Shown: piece by piece, positions 45,417 through 54,821 of the stretch
Numbering within the stretch: the stretch's first letter is position 1
Layout: the number at the start of each line of letters is the position of its first letter
Source of the DNA: CAYPFY01 sp964410105
GTDB taxonomy: Bacteria > Bacteroidota > Ignavibacteria > UBA10030 > SZUA-254
Direction: 5' to 3'
DNA length: 64,000 nucleotides
Assembly (NCBI GenBank): GCA_964410105.1
Contig: CAYPFY010000005.1
Span: forward strand, 136,493 to 200,492
The notes under the pieces: generated by a model
Seen by the model: the letters and a program-made list of their open reading frames with translations, nothing else
Told to the model about the DNA's origin: nothing
Databases searched by the model: none
Position numbers and translations under genes: made by a program

Positions 45417-45677
45417 ATCTCCGCAAGACTCCTCTCAAGGGGGGGATGAGACTACAAACACCCACAGGTTGCCGACTAGCGATACACCATGCCATGTTAT
45501 ACCGGGATATGCCGTTTGACGGCTCATGAGACAGCTCTCTCAGTTTTCCGGTCATGTGAAGCGCATCCTGGGGCTGAAGCTCGAATCTGCCTCTCCGCGA
45601 TTTCAGCAACCATGAAGGATCATGGGAACCGCAGGGCTTTTTCTGACGTTGGAAGACAGACCAGACATCAGCCACGT

Positions 45678-46256
45678 ATGAGCGCCTGCCTAAGTAAATC
45701 GATCGAAGAGCTCATCAGGGAAGACATCACCATCGTCCCGTACAATCCGGTGTGGCACTCTCTCTTCCGGGAAGAAGAATCGTTTCTCAGGAAAAAACTG
45801 GGAGAATTCATCGGACGGATAGAGCACTTCGGAAGCACGTCGGTCCCGGGACTGGCGGCGAAGCCCATCATCGACATCCTCGTTGAACTGAAAGATAGCC
45901 GGGACAAAGACCGGATCGTCGGAATCCTGGAAGGGTACGATTACTACTGGCGCCCAATCATCGGTGACAGCGGGCCATCCTACGCGTGGTTCATCAAGCG
46001 GGATGCGGAGAGACGCCGGTCGCATCACATTCACATGGTCGAAGCGGACTCGGAGCTGTGGGACAGACTTTTCTTCAGAGATTATCTCCGCTCCCATGCC
46101 GACGAAGCCCGGCGATATGAACAGCTGAAAAGACAAATCTCCGGCCGTCATCCCGGGGACCGTGCGGCATACACAAAAGAAAAGACGGAGTACATCGTCG
46201 GCATCACCGGTCGAGCCAAAGCTCTCAGCCAGGGAAACCGGAAAGACCCGCCATAG
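45678..46256 (+). CDS. GrpB family protein (UPF0157)
   Basis: A 192-residue nucleotidyltransferase-like protein. The family core is visible: VPYNPVWHSLFREE, IEHFGSTSVPGLAAKPIIDILVEL with the GSTSVPG loop and paired acidic residues, and HHIHMVE. The biochemical role of GrpB proteins is not settled. The ATG at 45678 was chosen as the start of the conserved region; the frame is open from 45489 but the upstream codons show no conservation pattern. It ends 87 bases before the BatA-like gene. Confidence 0.87.
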   Translation: MSACLSKSIEELIREDITIVPYNPVWHSLFREEESFLRKKLGEFIGRIEHFGSTSVPGLAAKPIIDILVELKDSRDKDRIVGILEGYDYYWRPIIGDSGPSYAWFIKRDAERRRSHHIHMVEADSELWDRLFFRDYLRSHADEARRYEQLKRQISGRHPGDRAAYTKEKTEYIVGITGRAKALSQGNRKDPP

Positions 46257-46343
46257 GGAATCCCCCTCCCCAGCGATCCGGGTAGTGACCCATCGGCAGG
46301 TTCATTATTTTGCTTTTATCACCGATTTTGCGCTCTTTTTAGA

Positions 46344-48491
46344 ATGACCTTTCTAAACCCCCTCATTCTTTTCGGTCTCGCGGCGGCAGCGGTCCCGCTC
46401 GTCCTCCACCTTTTAAACCTTCGGAAGCTCCCCGTCATTGAGTTCAGCACTCTGGACTTTCTCAAAGAACTCCAGCAGACAAAAATCCGGAGGCTCAAGC
46501 TTCGCCAGCTTCTGCTCCTGATCGTGAGGACACTTTTTATTATTCTCGTCATCCTCGGATTTGCCCGCCCCGCGTTGCGCGGCGGTCTCCTGGCCAATCT
46601 GGGATCGGAGGCCAATTCCACAATTGCGATAATCCTCGACGATTCTTTCAGCATGCAGGCGTCGGACGAGCACGGAGAGTATTTTAAACAGGCCAGGGAG
46701 GGGGCGCAAAAGATTGTCGACGTAGCGAAAAACGGCGACGAAATCATCCTCATCAAGCTTTCCGATCTGCCCAAAGCGACCATCAGCCCGGCGACGCATA
46801 ATTTCGAGCTCGTAAGGAATGCGATCAAAGAGGCGCGGATATCAGAGATACGGCGCAGTCTGGAGGATGCGCTGGATGTCGCCTCGGCCGCCATGCGGCA
46901 GGCGACGAACGTCAATAAAGAGATCTACGTCATCAGCGACATGCAGCAGACACTGTTCCAGCGCGCCCGCTCGAAGGTGCAGGAAAAATTTGACGAGAAG
47001 GCAAAGGTCTATCTTCTTCCGATCGGGACGAAGGATGTGGCGAACACCGGGATCGATTCCGTCCAGGTAAAAACCACGATCCTTGAAAAGGAGAGGCCCG
47101 CAACGGTCTACGTCTCGGTGAGGAATTTTGGCGCAGTTCCCATGAATAACTCGGTTGTCAGCGTTTATCTGGACGGCGTGAAGGCGGCGCAGAGCAACAT
47201 CTCGGCGGCGGCGTTCGGATCGGGTTCGCTCGAGCTGGCGGTTGTTCCGAAGCGGAGCGGATTCATCGCAGGAAGGGTATCCCTTGAGGATGACGCAATC
47301 GTGGCCGATAACAATCGCTACTTCACGATGTACATACCGGAGCGCATAGACGTCGCCATCCTCGGGGCCGATGATGCAGCGAACAAATTCACCATGCTCG
47401 CATTGAATTCGAGGGGAGGCGAGAACACGCAGACCCTCCTCAGCATCAAACAGGCGCCTGACGAACGATTCTGGGATCTGGACTTGCGGCGCGTTGACAT
47501 CCTGATCTGTACAAACGTCCGGTCATTCCCGACGGGGGCGGTCGACCGCATAAAAACATTCGTTGAGGGCGGAGGCGGTCTCGTCATATTTCCCGGAACG
47601 GAGGTTACCGCGTACAACACCGGGCTACTGCCGGCGTTGAAAATCCCCCCGATCGAGGGAGTTGCGGCGATACAGGCGGATGGGACGACATTCAAGAATG
47701 TCGATCTGGAGCATCCCTTGTTTTCGAGCATTTTTGAAGAGCAGGCATTTGGAAAGAGGGGAACCCCGCGGGTGGTGGAATCCCCGGTTATCCACCAGGT
47801 CATACACCGGAAGACCGGGATCCGAGGGCAGGCCATCATAACTCTGGGGGAGGGAACCCCTTTTCTGACCGAGCAGCCGGCTGGGAGCGGGAGAGTGCTC
47901 TTCTACTCCGTCCCCCCAACCCTCTCCTGGTCCGATTTCCCGCTCAAGGGAATATTCGCGCCGCTTCTTTACCGGTCAATGGTCTACCTGTCTCCGAGGG
48001 AGCACACGAGGCAGACGTACCTGACAGGCACGCAGGCGACGATCGTCCTTCCCGGCACAGCCGGGGGGGCTGCGAAGAAATACAGTCTCAGGGAGCCGGA
48101 CGACGTCGAGCAGACGTTGTACCCCTCGAGCTCCGACACGAAAGGGGGCGCGATGAGCTCAACCCTATCGATCACGAGCGAACCCTTCAGGACGGCGGGC
48201 ATCTACCGTTTAAGGGCCGATCGACAGGAGGTTGAGGATCTGGCGGTCAACACCGACAGCCGTGAATCTGACACAAGAAGGATCGGACCGGACGAGCTTC
48301 AGAAATACTTCGGCGAGCTCGGGGTGGCCCATTACTCGCAGCTCGGGGCCGGGGACAAATTCGGAGATGCCATCATGCAATCGCGCTACGGCGTGGAGCT
48401 CTGGAGACCGTGCATCATCCTGGCGATCGCGATGGCACTCCTCGAGATGGCGATCGCCCGCGACAGTCGCGGGGCGGCGGAGGCGGCGTGA
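46344..48491 (+). CDS. BatA-like membrane protein with von Willebrand A domain
   Basis: A 715-residue protein. The N-terminal aerotolerance-type segment MTFLNPLILFGLAAAAVPLV...LLNLRKLP and a second helix (about 52-70) anchor it in the membrane. A VWA-like domain (about 90-240) contains the MIDAS-like DDSFSMQ. A long beta-rich region and glutamine-amidotransferase-like segment (about 330-500) follow, and a final hydrophobic helix near the C-terminus ends the protein. Such proteins are common in Bacteroidota but of unclear function. hflX begins one base after the stop codon. Confidence 0.85.
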   Translation: MTFLNPLILFGLAAAAVPLVLHLLNLRKLPVIEFSTLDFLKELQQTKIRRLKLRQLLLLIVRTLFIILVILGFARPALRGGLLANLGSEANSTIAIILDDSFSMQASDEHGEYFKQAREGAQKIVDVAKNGDEIILIKLSDLPKATISPATHNFELVRNAIKEARISEIRRSLEDALDVASAAMRQATNVNKEIYVISDMQQTLFQRARSKVQEKFDEKAKVYLLPIGTKDVANTGIDSVQVKTTILEKERPATVYVSVRNFGAVPMNNSVVSVYLDGVKAAQSNISAAAFGSGSLELAVVPKRSGFIAGRVSLEDDAIVADNNRYFTMYIPERIDVAILGADDAANKFTMLALNSRGGENTQTLLSIKQAPDERFWDLDLRRVDILICTNVRSFPTGAVDRIKTFVEGGGGLVIFPGTEVTAYNTGLLPALKIPPIEGVAAIQADGTTFKNVDLEHPLFSSIFEEQAFGKRGTPRVVESPVIHQVIHRKTGIRGQAIITLGEGTPFLTEQPAGSGRVLFYSVPPTLSWSDFPLKGIFAPLLYRSMVYLSPREHTRQTYLTGTQATIVLPGTAGGAAKKYSLREPDDVEQTLYPSSSDTKGGAMSSTLSITSEPFRTAGIYRLRADRQEVEDLAVNTDSRESDTRRIGPDELQKYFGELGVAHYSQLGAGDKFGDAIMQSRYGVELWRPCIILAIAMALLEMAIARDSRGAAEAA

Positions 48492-48492
48492 G

Positions 48493-49797
48493 GTGGCGCT
48501 GAAAACCGTAGAAACGAAGAGGCGGGAGGAGGCGATCGTCGTCGGGCTGATTGCGGGAAAAGCGCGGCGCGAGCAGGTCAAGGAGCATCTTGACGAGCTG
48601 ATCCTCCTGGCAGACACCGCCGGAGCCGGCGTTCGGCATGCGCTGACGCAGGAAAGGGACCGGATGGACCCGGCCATGATGGTTGGCCGCGGGAAGGCGG
48701 CTGAGATCGGCGAGCTGGTCAAGGAGGAGGGAATCGACCTCGTGATTTTTGATGAGAACCTCTCGCCGGTCCAGGTAAGAAACCTTGAAAAAGTCATCTC
48801 CTGTAAAATAATCGACAGGAGCGGACTCATCCTCGACATCTTCGCGTCAAGGGCAAAATCCAAGGAAGCGATGACGCAGGTAGAGCTCGCGCAGCTCGAG
48901 TATCTTTTGCCGCGCCTCACCCGGCAGTGGACCCATCTCTCGAAGCAGTTCGGCGGAGTGGGCACGAAGGGCCCCGGCGAGACCCAGATCGAGAGCGACC
49001 GTCGGGCCATTCGATCCAGGATATCGGTCCTCAGGGAAAAGCTGAGAGGCATAAGCAAGGAGAGGGAGGTTCAGAGGAAGGGGCGAAGCGAACTCACCCG
49101 CGTGGCCATGGTCGGGTACACCAATGCGGGGAAATCGACGCTCCTTCGTCTCCTCTCGGGCGCCGACGTGCTCGTGGAGGACAGACTCTTCGCAACCCTC
49201 GACACCACCGTGCGGAAGGTCGTCCTTGAGGGATCCAGGAAAATTCTCCTCTCGGATACCGTGGGATTCATTCGGAAACTCCCCCCGCATCTCATCGCTT
49301 CATTCAGGAGCACTCTCGCCGAAGCCGCCGAGGCGGATATCCTGCTTCACGTGATCGACGTGAGCCATCCCCGGTTTGAAGACCAGATCCCGGTAGTCAA
49401 CGACACCCTCGACGAGCTCGGTGCTCTGGGGAAGCCGACGGTTCACGTCTTCAACAAAATAGACAAGCTGGGCGATCGCTCCATCCTGAAAGAACTCCCG
49501 CTGCGATATGAGCATGCGGTTTGCATATCGGCCGAGAGGGGAATCAATATTCCGGGACTGAAATCGGCAATCATCGGGCTGATGGAACAGGGGGTGGAAG
49601 AGCGGGTCCTCGTTGTCAAGCAGTCGGATTACCGGCTGGTGGCGAAGCTGCACGAGATCGCCGACATTTCCCGGAAAACATACGTGGATAACTGCATCGA
49701 GATCCATTTCCGGATAAATTCTAAAAACCTGAAAAAGCTGCAAAAGCTCACGGCATGCATCGATGGGCCGGAAATAGCGGAAAGGGAGGAACACTGA
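48493..49797 (+). CDS. hflX: Ribosome-associated GTPase HflX
   Basis: A 434-residue GTPase that binds and can split stalled ribosomes. The N-terminal HflX domain has HALTQERDRMDPAMMVGRGKAAEI. A coiled-coil linker with RQWTHLSKQFGGVGTKGPGETQIESDRR follows. The G domain has GYTNAGKST (P loop), DTVGFIRKLPPHLI and NKID. It starts with GTG at 48493, one base after the BatA-like stop; the frame is open further upstream but only inside that gene. Its stop overlaps the next start. Confidence 0.94.
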   Translation: MALKTVETKRREEAIVVGLIAGKARREQVKEHLDELILLADTAGAGVRHALTQERDRMDPAMMVGRGKAAEIGELVKEEGIDLVIFDENLSPVQVRNLEKVISCKIIDRSGLILDIFASRAKSKEAMTQVELAQLEYLLPRLTRQWTHLSKQFGGVGTKGPGETQIESDRRAIRSRISVLREKLRGISKEREVQRKGRSELTRVAMVGYTNAGKSTLLRLLSGADVLVEDRLFATLDTTVRKVVLEGSRKILLSDTVGFIRKLPPHLIASFRSTLAEAAEADILLHVIDVSHPRFEDQIPVVNDTLDELGALGKPTVHVFNKIDKLGDRSILKELPLRYEHAVCISAERGINIPGLKSAIIGLMEQGVEERVLVVKQSDYRLVAKLHEIADISRKTYVDNCIEIHFRINSKNLKKLQKLTACIDGPEIAEREEH

Positions 49798-50576
49798 TAG
49801 CCACTGCCGTTGACGCCGCCCGTGAGGCGGGCAAATTTCTCAGGAAAAACCTCGGGAAGGTCCGGGACATACAGCTCAAGGGGGGAGAGGAAAAAAACCT
49901 TGTCACTGAAGTCGACCGGGGCTCGGAAGAAATCATCATCGGCATGATCAGGAAACACTATCCGAAGCACGAGATCCTGGCCGAAGAAAGCGGGAAGAGA
50001 GGGGACTCGGAATACCGGTGGATCATCGATCCTTTGGACGGCACGACCAATTACGCGCACGGATTTCCCGTCTTCTGCGTCTCGATCGGGATTGAGCGCA
50101 AGGGAGAGCTCATGGCGGGGGTTATCTACGATCCAAACTTTGACGAACTCTTCACGGCGGAGCGGGGGAAGGGAGCATTCCTCAACGGGAGGCGTCTCTG
50201 CGTATCGCGGATTGACCGGCTTAACCGGAGCCTGCTCGTCACCGGATTTCCGTACACGATAACCCGGGATCCAGACCATGCCATCGCGCACTTCATCAAC
50301 TTTCTCGTACGGGCTCAGGCTGTCCGGAGAATGGGATCGGCGGCGATCGATCTCGCCTACGTGGCGGCGGGGAGATATGAGGGATTCTGGGAGGTTTCGC
50401 TCAACCCATGGGACATGGCGGCGGGCGCGCTGATAGTAAGCGAGGCGGGGGGGCAACTCTCGGATTTTGGCGGCAATCCTTTCAGCATCTACACCAAACA
50501 GATCCTTGCGACGAACGGCAGGGTGCACGAGGAAATGAAGCAGGTACTCGGCCTCCCGGCCCTTGAAGGGGGTTAG
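49794..50576 (+). CDS. Inositol monophosphatase family protein
   Basis: A 260-residue Mg-dependent phosphatase. It has the motif-1 region EESGKRG, the metal-binding DPLDGTTNYAHGFP, and the C-terminal WDMAAGALIVSEAGG. Substrates may be inositol phosphates, fructose-1,6-bisphosphate or PAP. The best start is a CTG at 49794: it follows AGGGAGGA by five bases, overlaps the hflX stop as CTGA, and directly precedes the conserved IATAVDAAREAG. The nearest in-frame ATG, at 49755, lies inside hflX without a ribosome site. It converges on the ferredoxin gene with a one-base gap. Confidence 0.9.
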   Translation: MIATAVDAAREAGKFLRKNLGKVRDIQLKGGEEKNLVTEVDRGSEEIIIGMIRKHYPKHEILAEESGKRGDSEYRWIIDPLDGTTNYAHGFPVFCVSIGIERKGELMAGVIYDPNFDELFTAERGKGAFLNGRRLCVSRIDRLNRSLLVTGFPYTITRDPDHAIAHFINFLVRAQAVRRMGSAAIDLAYVAAGRYEGFWEVSLNPWDMAAGALIVSEAGGQLSDFGGNPFSIYTKQILATNGRVHEEMKQVLGLPALEGG

Positions 50577-50577
50577 G

Positions 50578-51018
50578 TCACCTTCCGGTCGCGATCTCGA
50601 GAAGCAGCCGGATCATCACATAGAGAAACGTCGCCCCGAAAAAGCTCCAGATCAGGGTTAGCATCATCCTTTCCTTCGTCAGATCCCAATCGATAGAAAT
50701 CTGCGGATGAGTCTTGATGGCGATATCGTTCGTCACGGCGATACGGCAGGAAAGGCGCGTGAATTTTTGTATGCGGCGGGCGTAGAACGGTGCGAGGCCG
50801 ATCAGAGACGCTTCCTCAAGGGGCGACATGGGAGGAGCGCCTTTTCCATCGACCACCTCGACGCGGCAGGTGCCGCAAAGGCCGTTTCCGAAGCAATTCA
50901 GAAACCGATCCTTGCCGGCATAGGGGGAAATCCCGTTCTTCAGCATCGCTTGTCTGAGATTCGTGCCGGCGGGGACGTCGATAGTCCTTCCTTCATTGAC
51001 AAGAGTAATGACGGGCAT
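50578..51018 (-). CDS. Membrane-anchored 2Fe-2S ferredoxin
   Basis: A 146-residue protein with a plant-type ferredoxin domain. Iron-sulfur ligands are C42, C48, C51 and C91 (NCFGNGLCGTC ... LSC). A C-terminal hydrophobic helix (about 119-140) anchors it in the membrane, which is unusual for soluble ferredoxins. It probably carries electrons to or from a membrane enzyme that is not in the window. It lies 93 bases after the pyrimidine-nucleoside phosphorylase gene. Confidence 0.88.
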   Translation of the reverse strand: MPVITLVNEGRTIDVPAGTNLRQAMLKNGISPYAGKDRFLNCFGNGLCGTCRVEVVDGKGAPPMSPLEEASLIGLAPFYARRIQKFTRLSCRIAVTNDIAIKTHPQISIDWDLTKERMMLTLIWSFFGATFLYVMIRLLLEIATGR

Positions 51019-51111
51019 AGTCTATTTTAGAGTTTTCTGAGGGTGAGTCCCGTGACGGGAAAACTTTCATTCCGCAAGCGGGGAAAAAGATAGAGAATTT
51101 TTACTGCAAAT

Positions 51112-52449
51112 TCAAACAGGCGAACGCCAGGGATGGACTCCCCGCTCATCGACCATGGAATGAATCAGCGGGGGGAGAACCGAAGGTTCGGTGGCAATAT
51201 TAAAAGCTTTCTGAGCCCGGCGGGAGGCCCCTTCGAGCCGCGTCTGGTCGTCTCCATACAATGTGGCGAGAGCATCGCCGGGACTAACGCTGTCGCCGAC
51301 CTTTTTGTGAAAAAGGATCCCTGCCTTTGGGTCGACCCTATCATCGACGGCGAGACGCCCTGCGCCGAGCATGATCGAGACGAAACCGATCTCGAGCGCG
51401 TCGATACTGTCGATGTCTCCGGTTGATGAGCTCTTAATCTGGAGTTGGCACTTGCTCTTAGGGTACTTCCCCGGGTTCTCGACGAAGGAAGCATCTCCTC
51501 CCTGTCGCCGGATGTTCTCTCGAAACTTCTTCCACGCGGATCCGTCGGCAATTCTTTCCCGGCACATCGCCATTCCCTCCTCGATGCTTTTTGCTTTCTT
51601 TCCCAAAAAAACCATCGCGCCGCCGAGAACAAGCGTCACCTCCATAAGGTCGGGGACATCCCTGCCCTGGAGGCAATCGATGCATTCCACGACCTCGAGC
51701 CAGTTTCCGACCGCGTAGCCGAGCGGCTGGTTCATATCGGTAACGAATCCGAGGGATCTCTTCCCGAATTTTTTCCCTACGGCGATGAGAGTGCGGGCGA
51801 GGGCAATCGCTTCCTCTTCTGTACGCATAAAAGCTCCGCGTCCGGTTTTCACGTCCAGCACGAGCGCATCGATCCCCTCGGCGAGCTTTTTGCTCATGAT
51901 GCTCCCCGCGATCAGAGGGACACTCTCGACGGTGGCCGTCACGTCCCTGAGGGCATACATCCGCTTATCGGCGGGGGCGATCTCAGAAGTCTGGCCGGCG
52001 AGGACGAGCCCGGTCTCTGCGATAACCGAGCGATACTCGTCGAGCGTGAGGTCCGTGCGGAAGCCGGGGATCGATTCAAGCTTATCGAGCGTGCCGCCGG
52101 TATGGCCGAGGCCGCGTCCGGAGACCATTGGGACGGGAACGCCGCATGCTGCCACCGTTGGCGCCAGAATGAGCGAGACTTTATCCCCTACGCCTCCGGT
52201 GGAATGTTTGTCCACCTTGGTGCCGGAGATACCGGAAAGATCGACGATCTTCCCCGACCGCAGCATCACGTCTGTGAAAACGGTCGTTTCTTCGTCCCCC
52301 ATGCCGCGGAAGCAGACGGCCATGAGGAAGGCGGACATCTGGTAATCGGCCACAGCTCCGTCGAGGTAACCTTTTAGAAAAAACTCCATCTCCTCGCGAG
52401 TGAGCGTTCCCCCGTCCCGTTTCTTGCGGATAATCTCCCGAGAATTCAT
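51112..52449 (-). CDS. Pyrimidine-nucleoside / thymidine phosphorylase
   Basis: A 445-residue enzyme that phosphorolyses uridine and/or thymidine for salvage. The phosphate-binding KHSTGGVGDKVS is characteristic, as are RDVTATVESVPLIAGSIMSKKLA and LDVKTGRGAFM. The C-terminal barrel-like domain is present. ATG 52449 was chosen because it overlaps the zinc-ribbon stop by 4 bases and starts the conserved MNSREIIRKKRDGGTL. It belongs to the long murI-led unit; pyrE in the same unit shares the pyrimidine theme. Confidence 0.94.
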   Translation of the reverse strand: MNSREIIRKKRDGGTLTREEMEFFLKGYLDGAVADYQMSAFLMAVCFRGMGDEETTVFTDVMLRSGKIVDLSGISGTKVDKHSTGGVGDKVSLILAPTVAACGVPVPMVSGRGLGHTGGTLDKLESIPGFRTDLTLDEYRSVIAETGLVLAGQTSEIAPADKRMYALRDVTATVESVPLIAGSIMSKKLAEGIDALVLDVKTGRGAFMRTEEEAIALARTLIAVGKKFGKRSLGFVTDMNQPLGYAVGNWLEVVECIDCLQGRDVPDLMEVTLVLGGAMVFLGKKAKSIEEGMAMCRERIADGSAWKKFRENIRRQGGDASFVENPGKYPKSKCQLQIKSSSTGDIDSIDALEIGFVSIMLGAGRLAVDDRVDPKAGILFHKKVGDSVSPGDALATLYGDDQTRLEGASRRAQKAFNIATEPSVLPPLIHSMVDERGVHPWRSPV

Positions 52450-52628
52450 ACTTCCACTTTGACCACGAAGCGCCGCTTGCATCGGTTGCACTGCAGTTCG
52501 AAGGTTGCCCAGTTATTTCTTTCGTAATAGGAAATTTCGGCCAGCTCACCGTCGCAGTCAAACACGATACATGTCTTCAGATCGAGGCGGTAGTTTCTCT
52601 CGGGCGGGGGAGGTGTCGGCTCGGTCAT
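52446..52628 (-). CDS. 60-residue zinc-ribbon-like protein
   Basis: A small cytoplasmic protein with two cysteine pairs, C20-x4-C25 and C47-x2-C50, spaced like a zinc ribbon, and a proline-rich start (TEPTPPPPE). No named family was recognised. Its start overlaps the nudix stop and its stop overlaps the phosphorylase start, each by 4 bases. This tight coupling argues that it is a real gene. Confidence 0.75.
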   Translation of the reverse strand: MTEPTPPPPERNYRLDLKTCIVFDCDGELAEISYYERNNWATFELQCNRCKRRFVVKVEV

Positions 52629-53173
52629 CGAGGAAGATTTTTATAAAACCGCTCGGCCATCATGATTCCGCATATCGTCTTCGCGTCGCGGATTTTTTGC
52701 TGCCGGATCATCCTCACGGCCTCCCGGAGAGTGAAGAACTTCAGGGTCATCGTCTGTTCTCCTTCTTCGAGCCTCCTTCCGCCCGGGACTTTGGAGAGCC
52801 GGGTGGCGAGATAAATGTGCAAAATCTCGCTGCAGAATCCGGGGGTGGTATAGATGGCGGTCAATTTGCGCCAGGTCTCCGCCCTGTAGCCGGTCTCTTC
52901 TTCGAGTTCGCGCCGGGCGCAGGCGAGCGGAGACTCATTCCTTTCGAGCTTGCCGGCAGGAAGTTCGAGGATAAACTTATTGAACGGGTACCGGTGTTGA
53001 CGCACAAGCACAATGCGCCGGTCGGGGAAAACGGCGAGAATGACGGCGCCGCCGCCATGCTCTGCCACCTCGCGGACGGAATGATTTCCGGAAGGATACC
53101 GGACATCGTCGACGATCACATTGAAAACGCGGCCGCGGTAGACGTTATTTCTTTTGAGCAGCTTCAGCCTCAC
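52625..53173 (-). CDS. Nudix hydrolase, ADP-ribose pyrophosphatase-like
   Basis: A 182-residue hydrolase with the complete Nudix box: G, five residues, E, seven residues, REUXEEXGU (GKLERNESPLACARRELEEETGY). The preceding VVREVAEHGGGAVIL-like segment is typical of ADP-ribose pyrophosphatases, which cleave ADP-ribose to AMP and ribose-5-phosphate. Its start overlaps the end of the MscS gene by 29 bases and its stop overlaps the zinc-ribbon gene by 4. Confidence 0.92.
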   Translation of the reverse strand: MRLKLLKRNNVYRGRVFNVIVDDVRYPSGNHSVREVAEHGGGAVILAVFPDRRIVLVRQHRYPFNKFILELPAGKLERNESPLACARRELEEETGYRAETWRKLTAIYTTPGFCSEILHIYLATRLSKVPGGRRLEEGEQTMTLKFFTLREAVRMIRQQKIRDAKTICGIMMAERFYKNLPR

Positions 53174-54224
53174 GGGAGTTCACGAGAATACGATCGAACG
53201 GCGGAAACTCGACGCCCGCCTTTCTCAGTTCGGAATAAAACCTTGCCCGAAGTTCCGTCTCAACCTGAAACCTCTTCCTCACCTCGGGGATACGGGCTGC
53301 GAGTCGGACCTGCACCGAGGTTTCGCCCAGGCGGATCACAAAAAAGTCCGGGGGTGGAATCTTCAGCACGCCGGGATGTTCCCGGAGCAGAGACAGGGCG
53401 ATAATGCGGACCCTGTCGATATCGGCCCCGTGGGCGAGAAAGGCCTCGACGGCGACCGGGGATCCGGGATCGGGTTCGGACAGATTGACGATCCGGTTTT
53501 TGACAATCTCGCTATTCGGGATTATCACAAAATTATTATCCGGGTTAAGAATGCGCGTGCTCCGGAGGCCGATATAATGAACGTCACCTTCCTCGCCGGA
53601 GGGGAGCCGAATACGGTCGCCGATCCGGGCTGGCTGGTCGATCAGGATGACGACCCATGCGATCATATTTGCGATCGTCTCCTGGGCTGCGAGGGCAACG
53701 GCGAGCGAGCCGACTCCCAGGGAGACGAGAAGGCCGCCGATATTTACGCCGAGGTGGTCGAGGACGATCATGCCGACGATGAATACAAGCACAATATTGA
53801 CGATCTTCGACGCGAACGGAACAATCGTCGGGCCGATATTGCTCTGTTTTTCTGCGGAGACCCGCTGGGCGTACCATTCTATTCCCGTCTTGAACAGCCT
53901 GCTCAGCAGATGGGCGACCATCAGAATCAAGAAAACAAACAGCGCGGTTGAGAGATAATCGAGCACGTGGTTCGTAACATTCTCCGCCGTCAGGCCCTTG
54001 CGGACTTCGCTGATCCCGAGGCTGGCTCCGCCGAGAATGCAGAGAGGCGCTATCTTCTCCTCGATCACGAGCAGGATCCTGTCATCGAAGGGTGTGGGCG
54101 TGCGGGAAGCGAATCGCCTGAAGGTGACGTCCGTCATAAACCTCAGCAAACGACCCGCGACGGCGGAAACGAACAGGATCAGGAGGGCGAGAGCGGTATG
54201 TTTAAACATCGGATCGTCGAGCAT
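53145..54224 (-). CDS. Small-conductance mechanosensitive channel family protein (MscS)
   Basis: A 359-residue membrane protein with four or five N-terminal helices. The pore-lining Gly/Ala-rich helix reads LLVSLGVGSLAVALAAQETIANMIA, followed by the beta domain IGDRIRLPSGEEGDVHYIGLRSTRI and the alpha/beta C-domain. It should open upon membrane tension during hypo-osmotic shock. It starts directly after the pyrE stop. Confidence 0.93.
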   Translation of the reverse strand: MLDDPMFKHTALALLILFVSAVAGRLLRFMTDVTFRRFASRTPTPFDDRILLVIEEKIAPLCILGGASLGISEVRKGLTAENVTNHVLDYLSTALFVFLILMVAHLLSRLFKTGIEWYAQRVSAEKQSNIGPTIVPFASKIVNIVLVFIVGMIVLDHLGVNIGGLLVSLGVGSLAVALAAQETIANMIAWVVILIDQPARIGDRIRLPSGEEGDVHYIGLRSTRILNPDNNFVIIPNSEIVKNRIVNLSEPDPGSPVAVEAFLAHGADIDRVRIIALSLLREHPGVLKIPPPDFFVIRLGETSVQVRLAARIPEVRKRFQVETELRARFYSELRKAGVEFPPFDRILVNSREAEAAQKK

Positions 54225-54821
54225 TCAGGCAACCCTGCTGCCCGGCTTCACAAGCGGCAGATTCTGTTTACAGAGAGGACAGCTTTCGGGAGAATAGGTA
54301 ACGGATTTCAGAGTCAGCGCGGCGAAGAAATCGGGAAAAGTCACTGCGCCGTCGGATCTGTCGACGATAGCGCCGACGCCGGCGACGGTTGCGCCGGCAC
54401 GACTCACCAGGCCGAGCACCTCGGTGACAGAACCGCCGGTCGTCACAACATCCTCGCAGACGAGAATCCTCTCGCCCCGAAAAAGCTCAAACCCGCGGCG
54501 AAGGGTCATCGAGCCGTCCTGTCGTTCGGCGAACATCGAGCGCACATGGAGCTGGCGGGCCACCTCCTGGCCGACCACGATCCCCCCGAGGGCGGGGGCT
54601 ATCACGGCATCGATCTTTCTTGAGTGAAATTCCTCAAAAATTTCGCCGCACAGAAGGGCGGCCCGATCGGGATACTGAAGCACTCGTGCGCACTGGAAAT
54701 AATGCGGGCTATGGAGGCCAGAGGTGAGGCGGAAGTGTCCCTCGAGGATCGCTCCCGACTCTTTGAAAAGCGAAAGAATCTCCTCCCGGGACCTCCTCGG
54801 GGGAGATTCAGGAGAGCCCAC
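54225..54821 (-). CDS. pyrE: Orotate phosphoribosyltransferase
   Basis: A 198-residue type I phosphoribosyltransferase that makes OMP from orotate and PRPP in pyrimidine synthesis. The PRPP motif is ILVCEDVVTTGGSV. The N-terminal GAILEGHFRLTSGLHSPHYFQ is characteristic of PyrE. It starts with GTG at 54821, overlapping the TPR gene by 14 bases. The C-terminal CPLCKQNLP adds a small Cys pair seen in some relatives. Confidence 0.95.
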   Translation of the reverse strand: MGSPESPPRRSREEILSLFKESGAILEGHFRLTSGLHSPHYFQCARVLQYPDRAALLCGEIFEEFHSRKIDAVIAPALGGIVVGQEVARQLHVRSMFAERQDGSMTLRRGFELFRGERILVCEDVVTTGGSVTEVLGLVSRAGATVAGVGAIVDRSDGAVTFPDFFAALTLKSVTYSPESCPLCKQNLPLVKPGSRVA

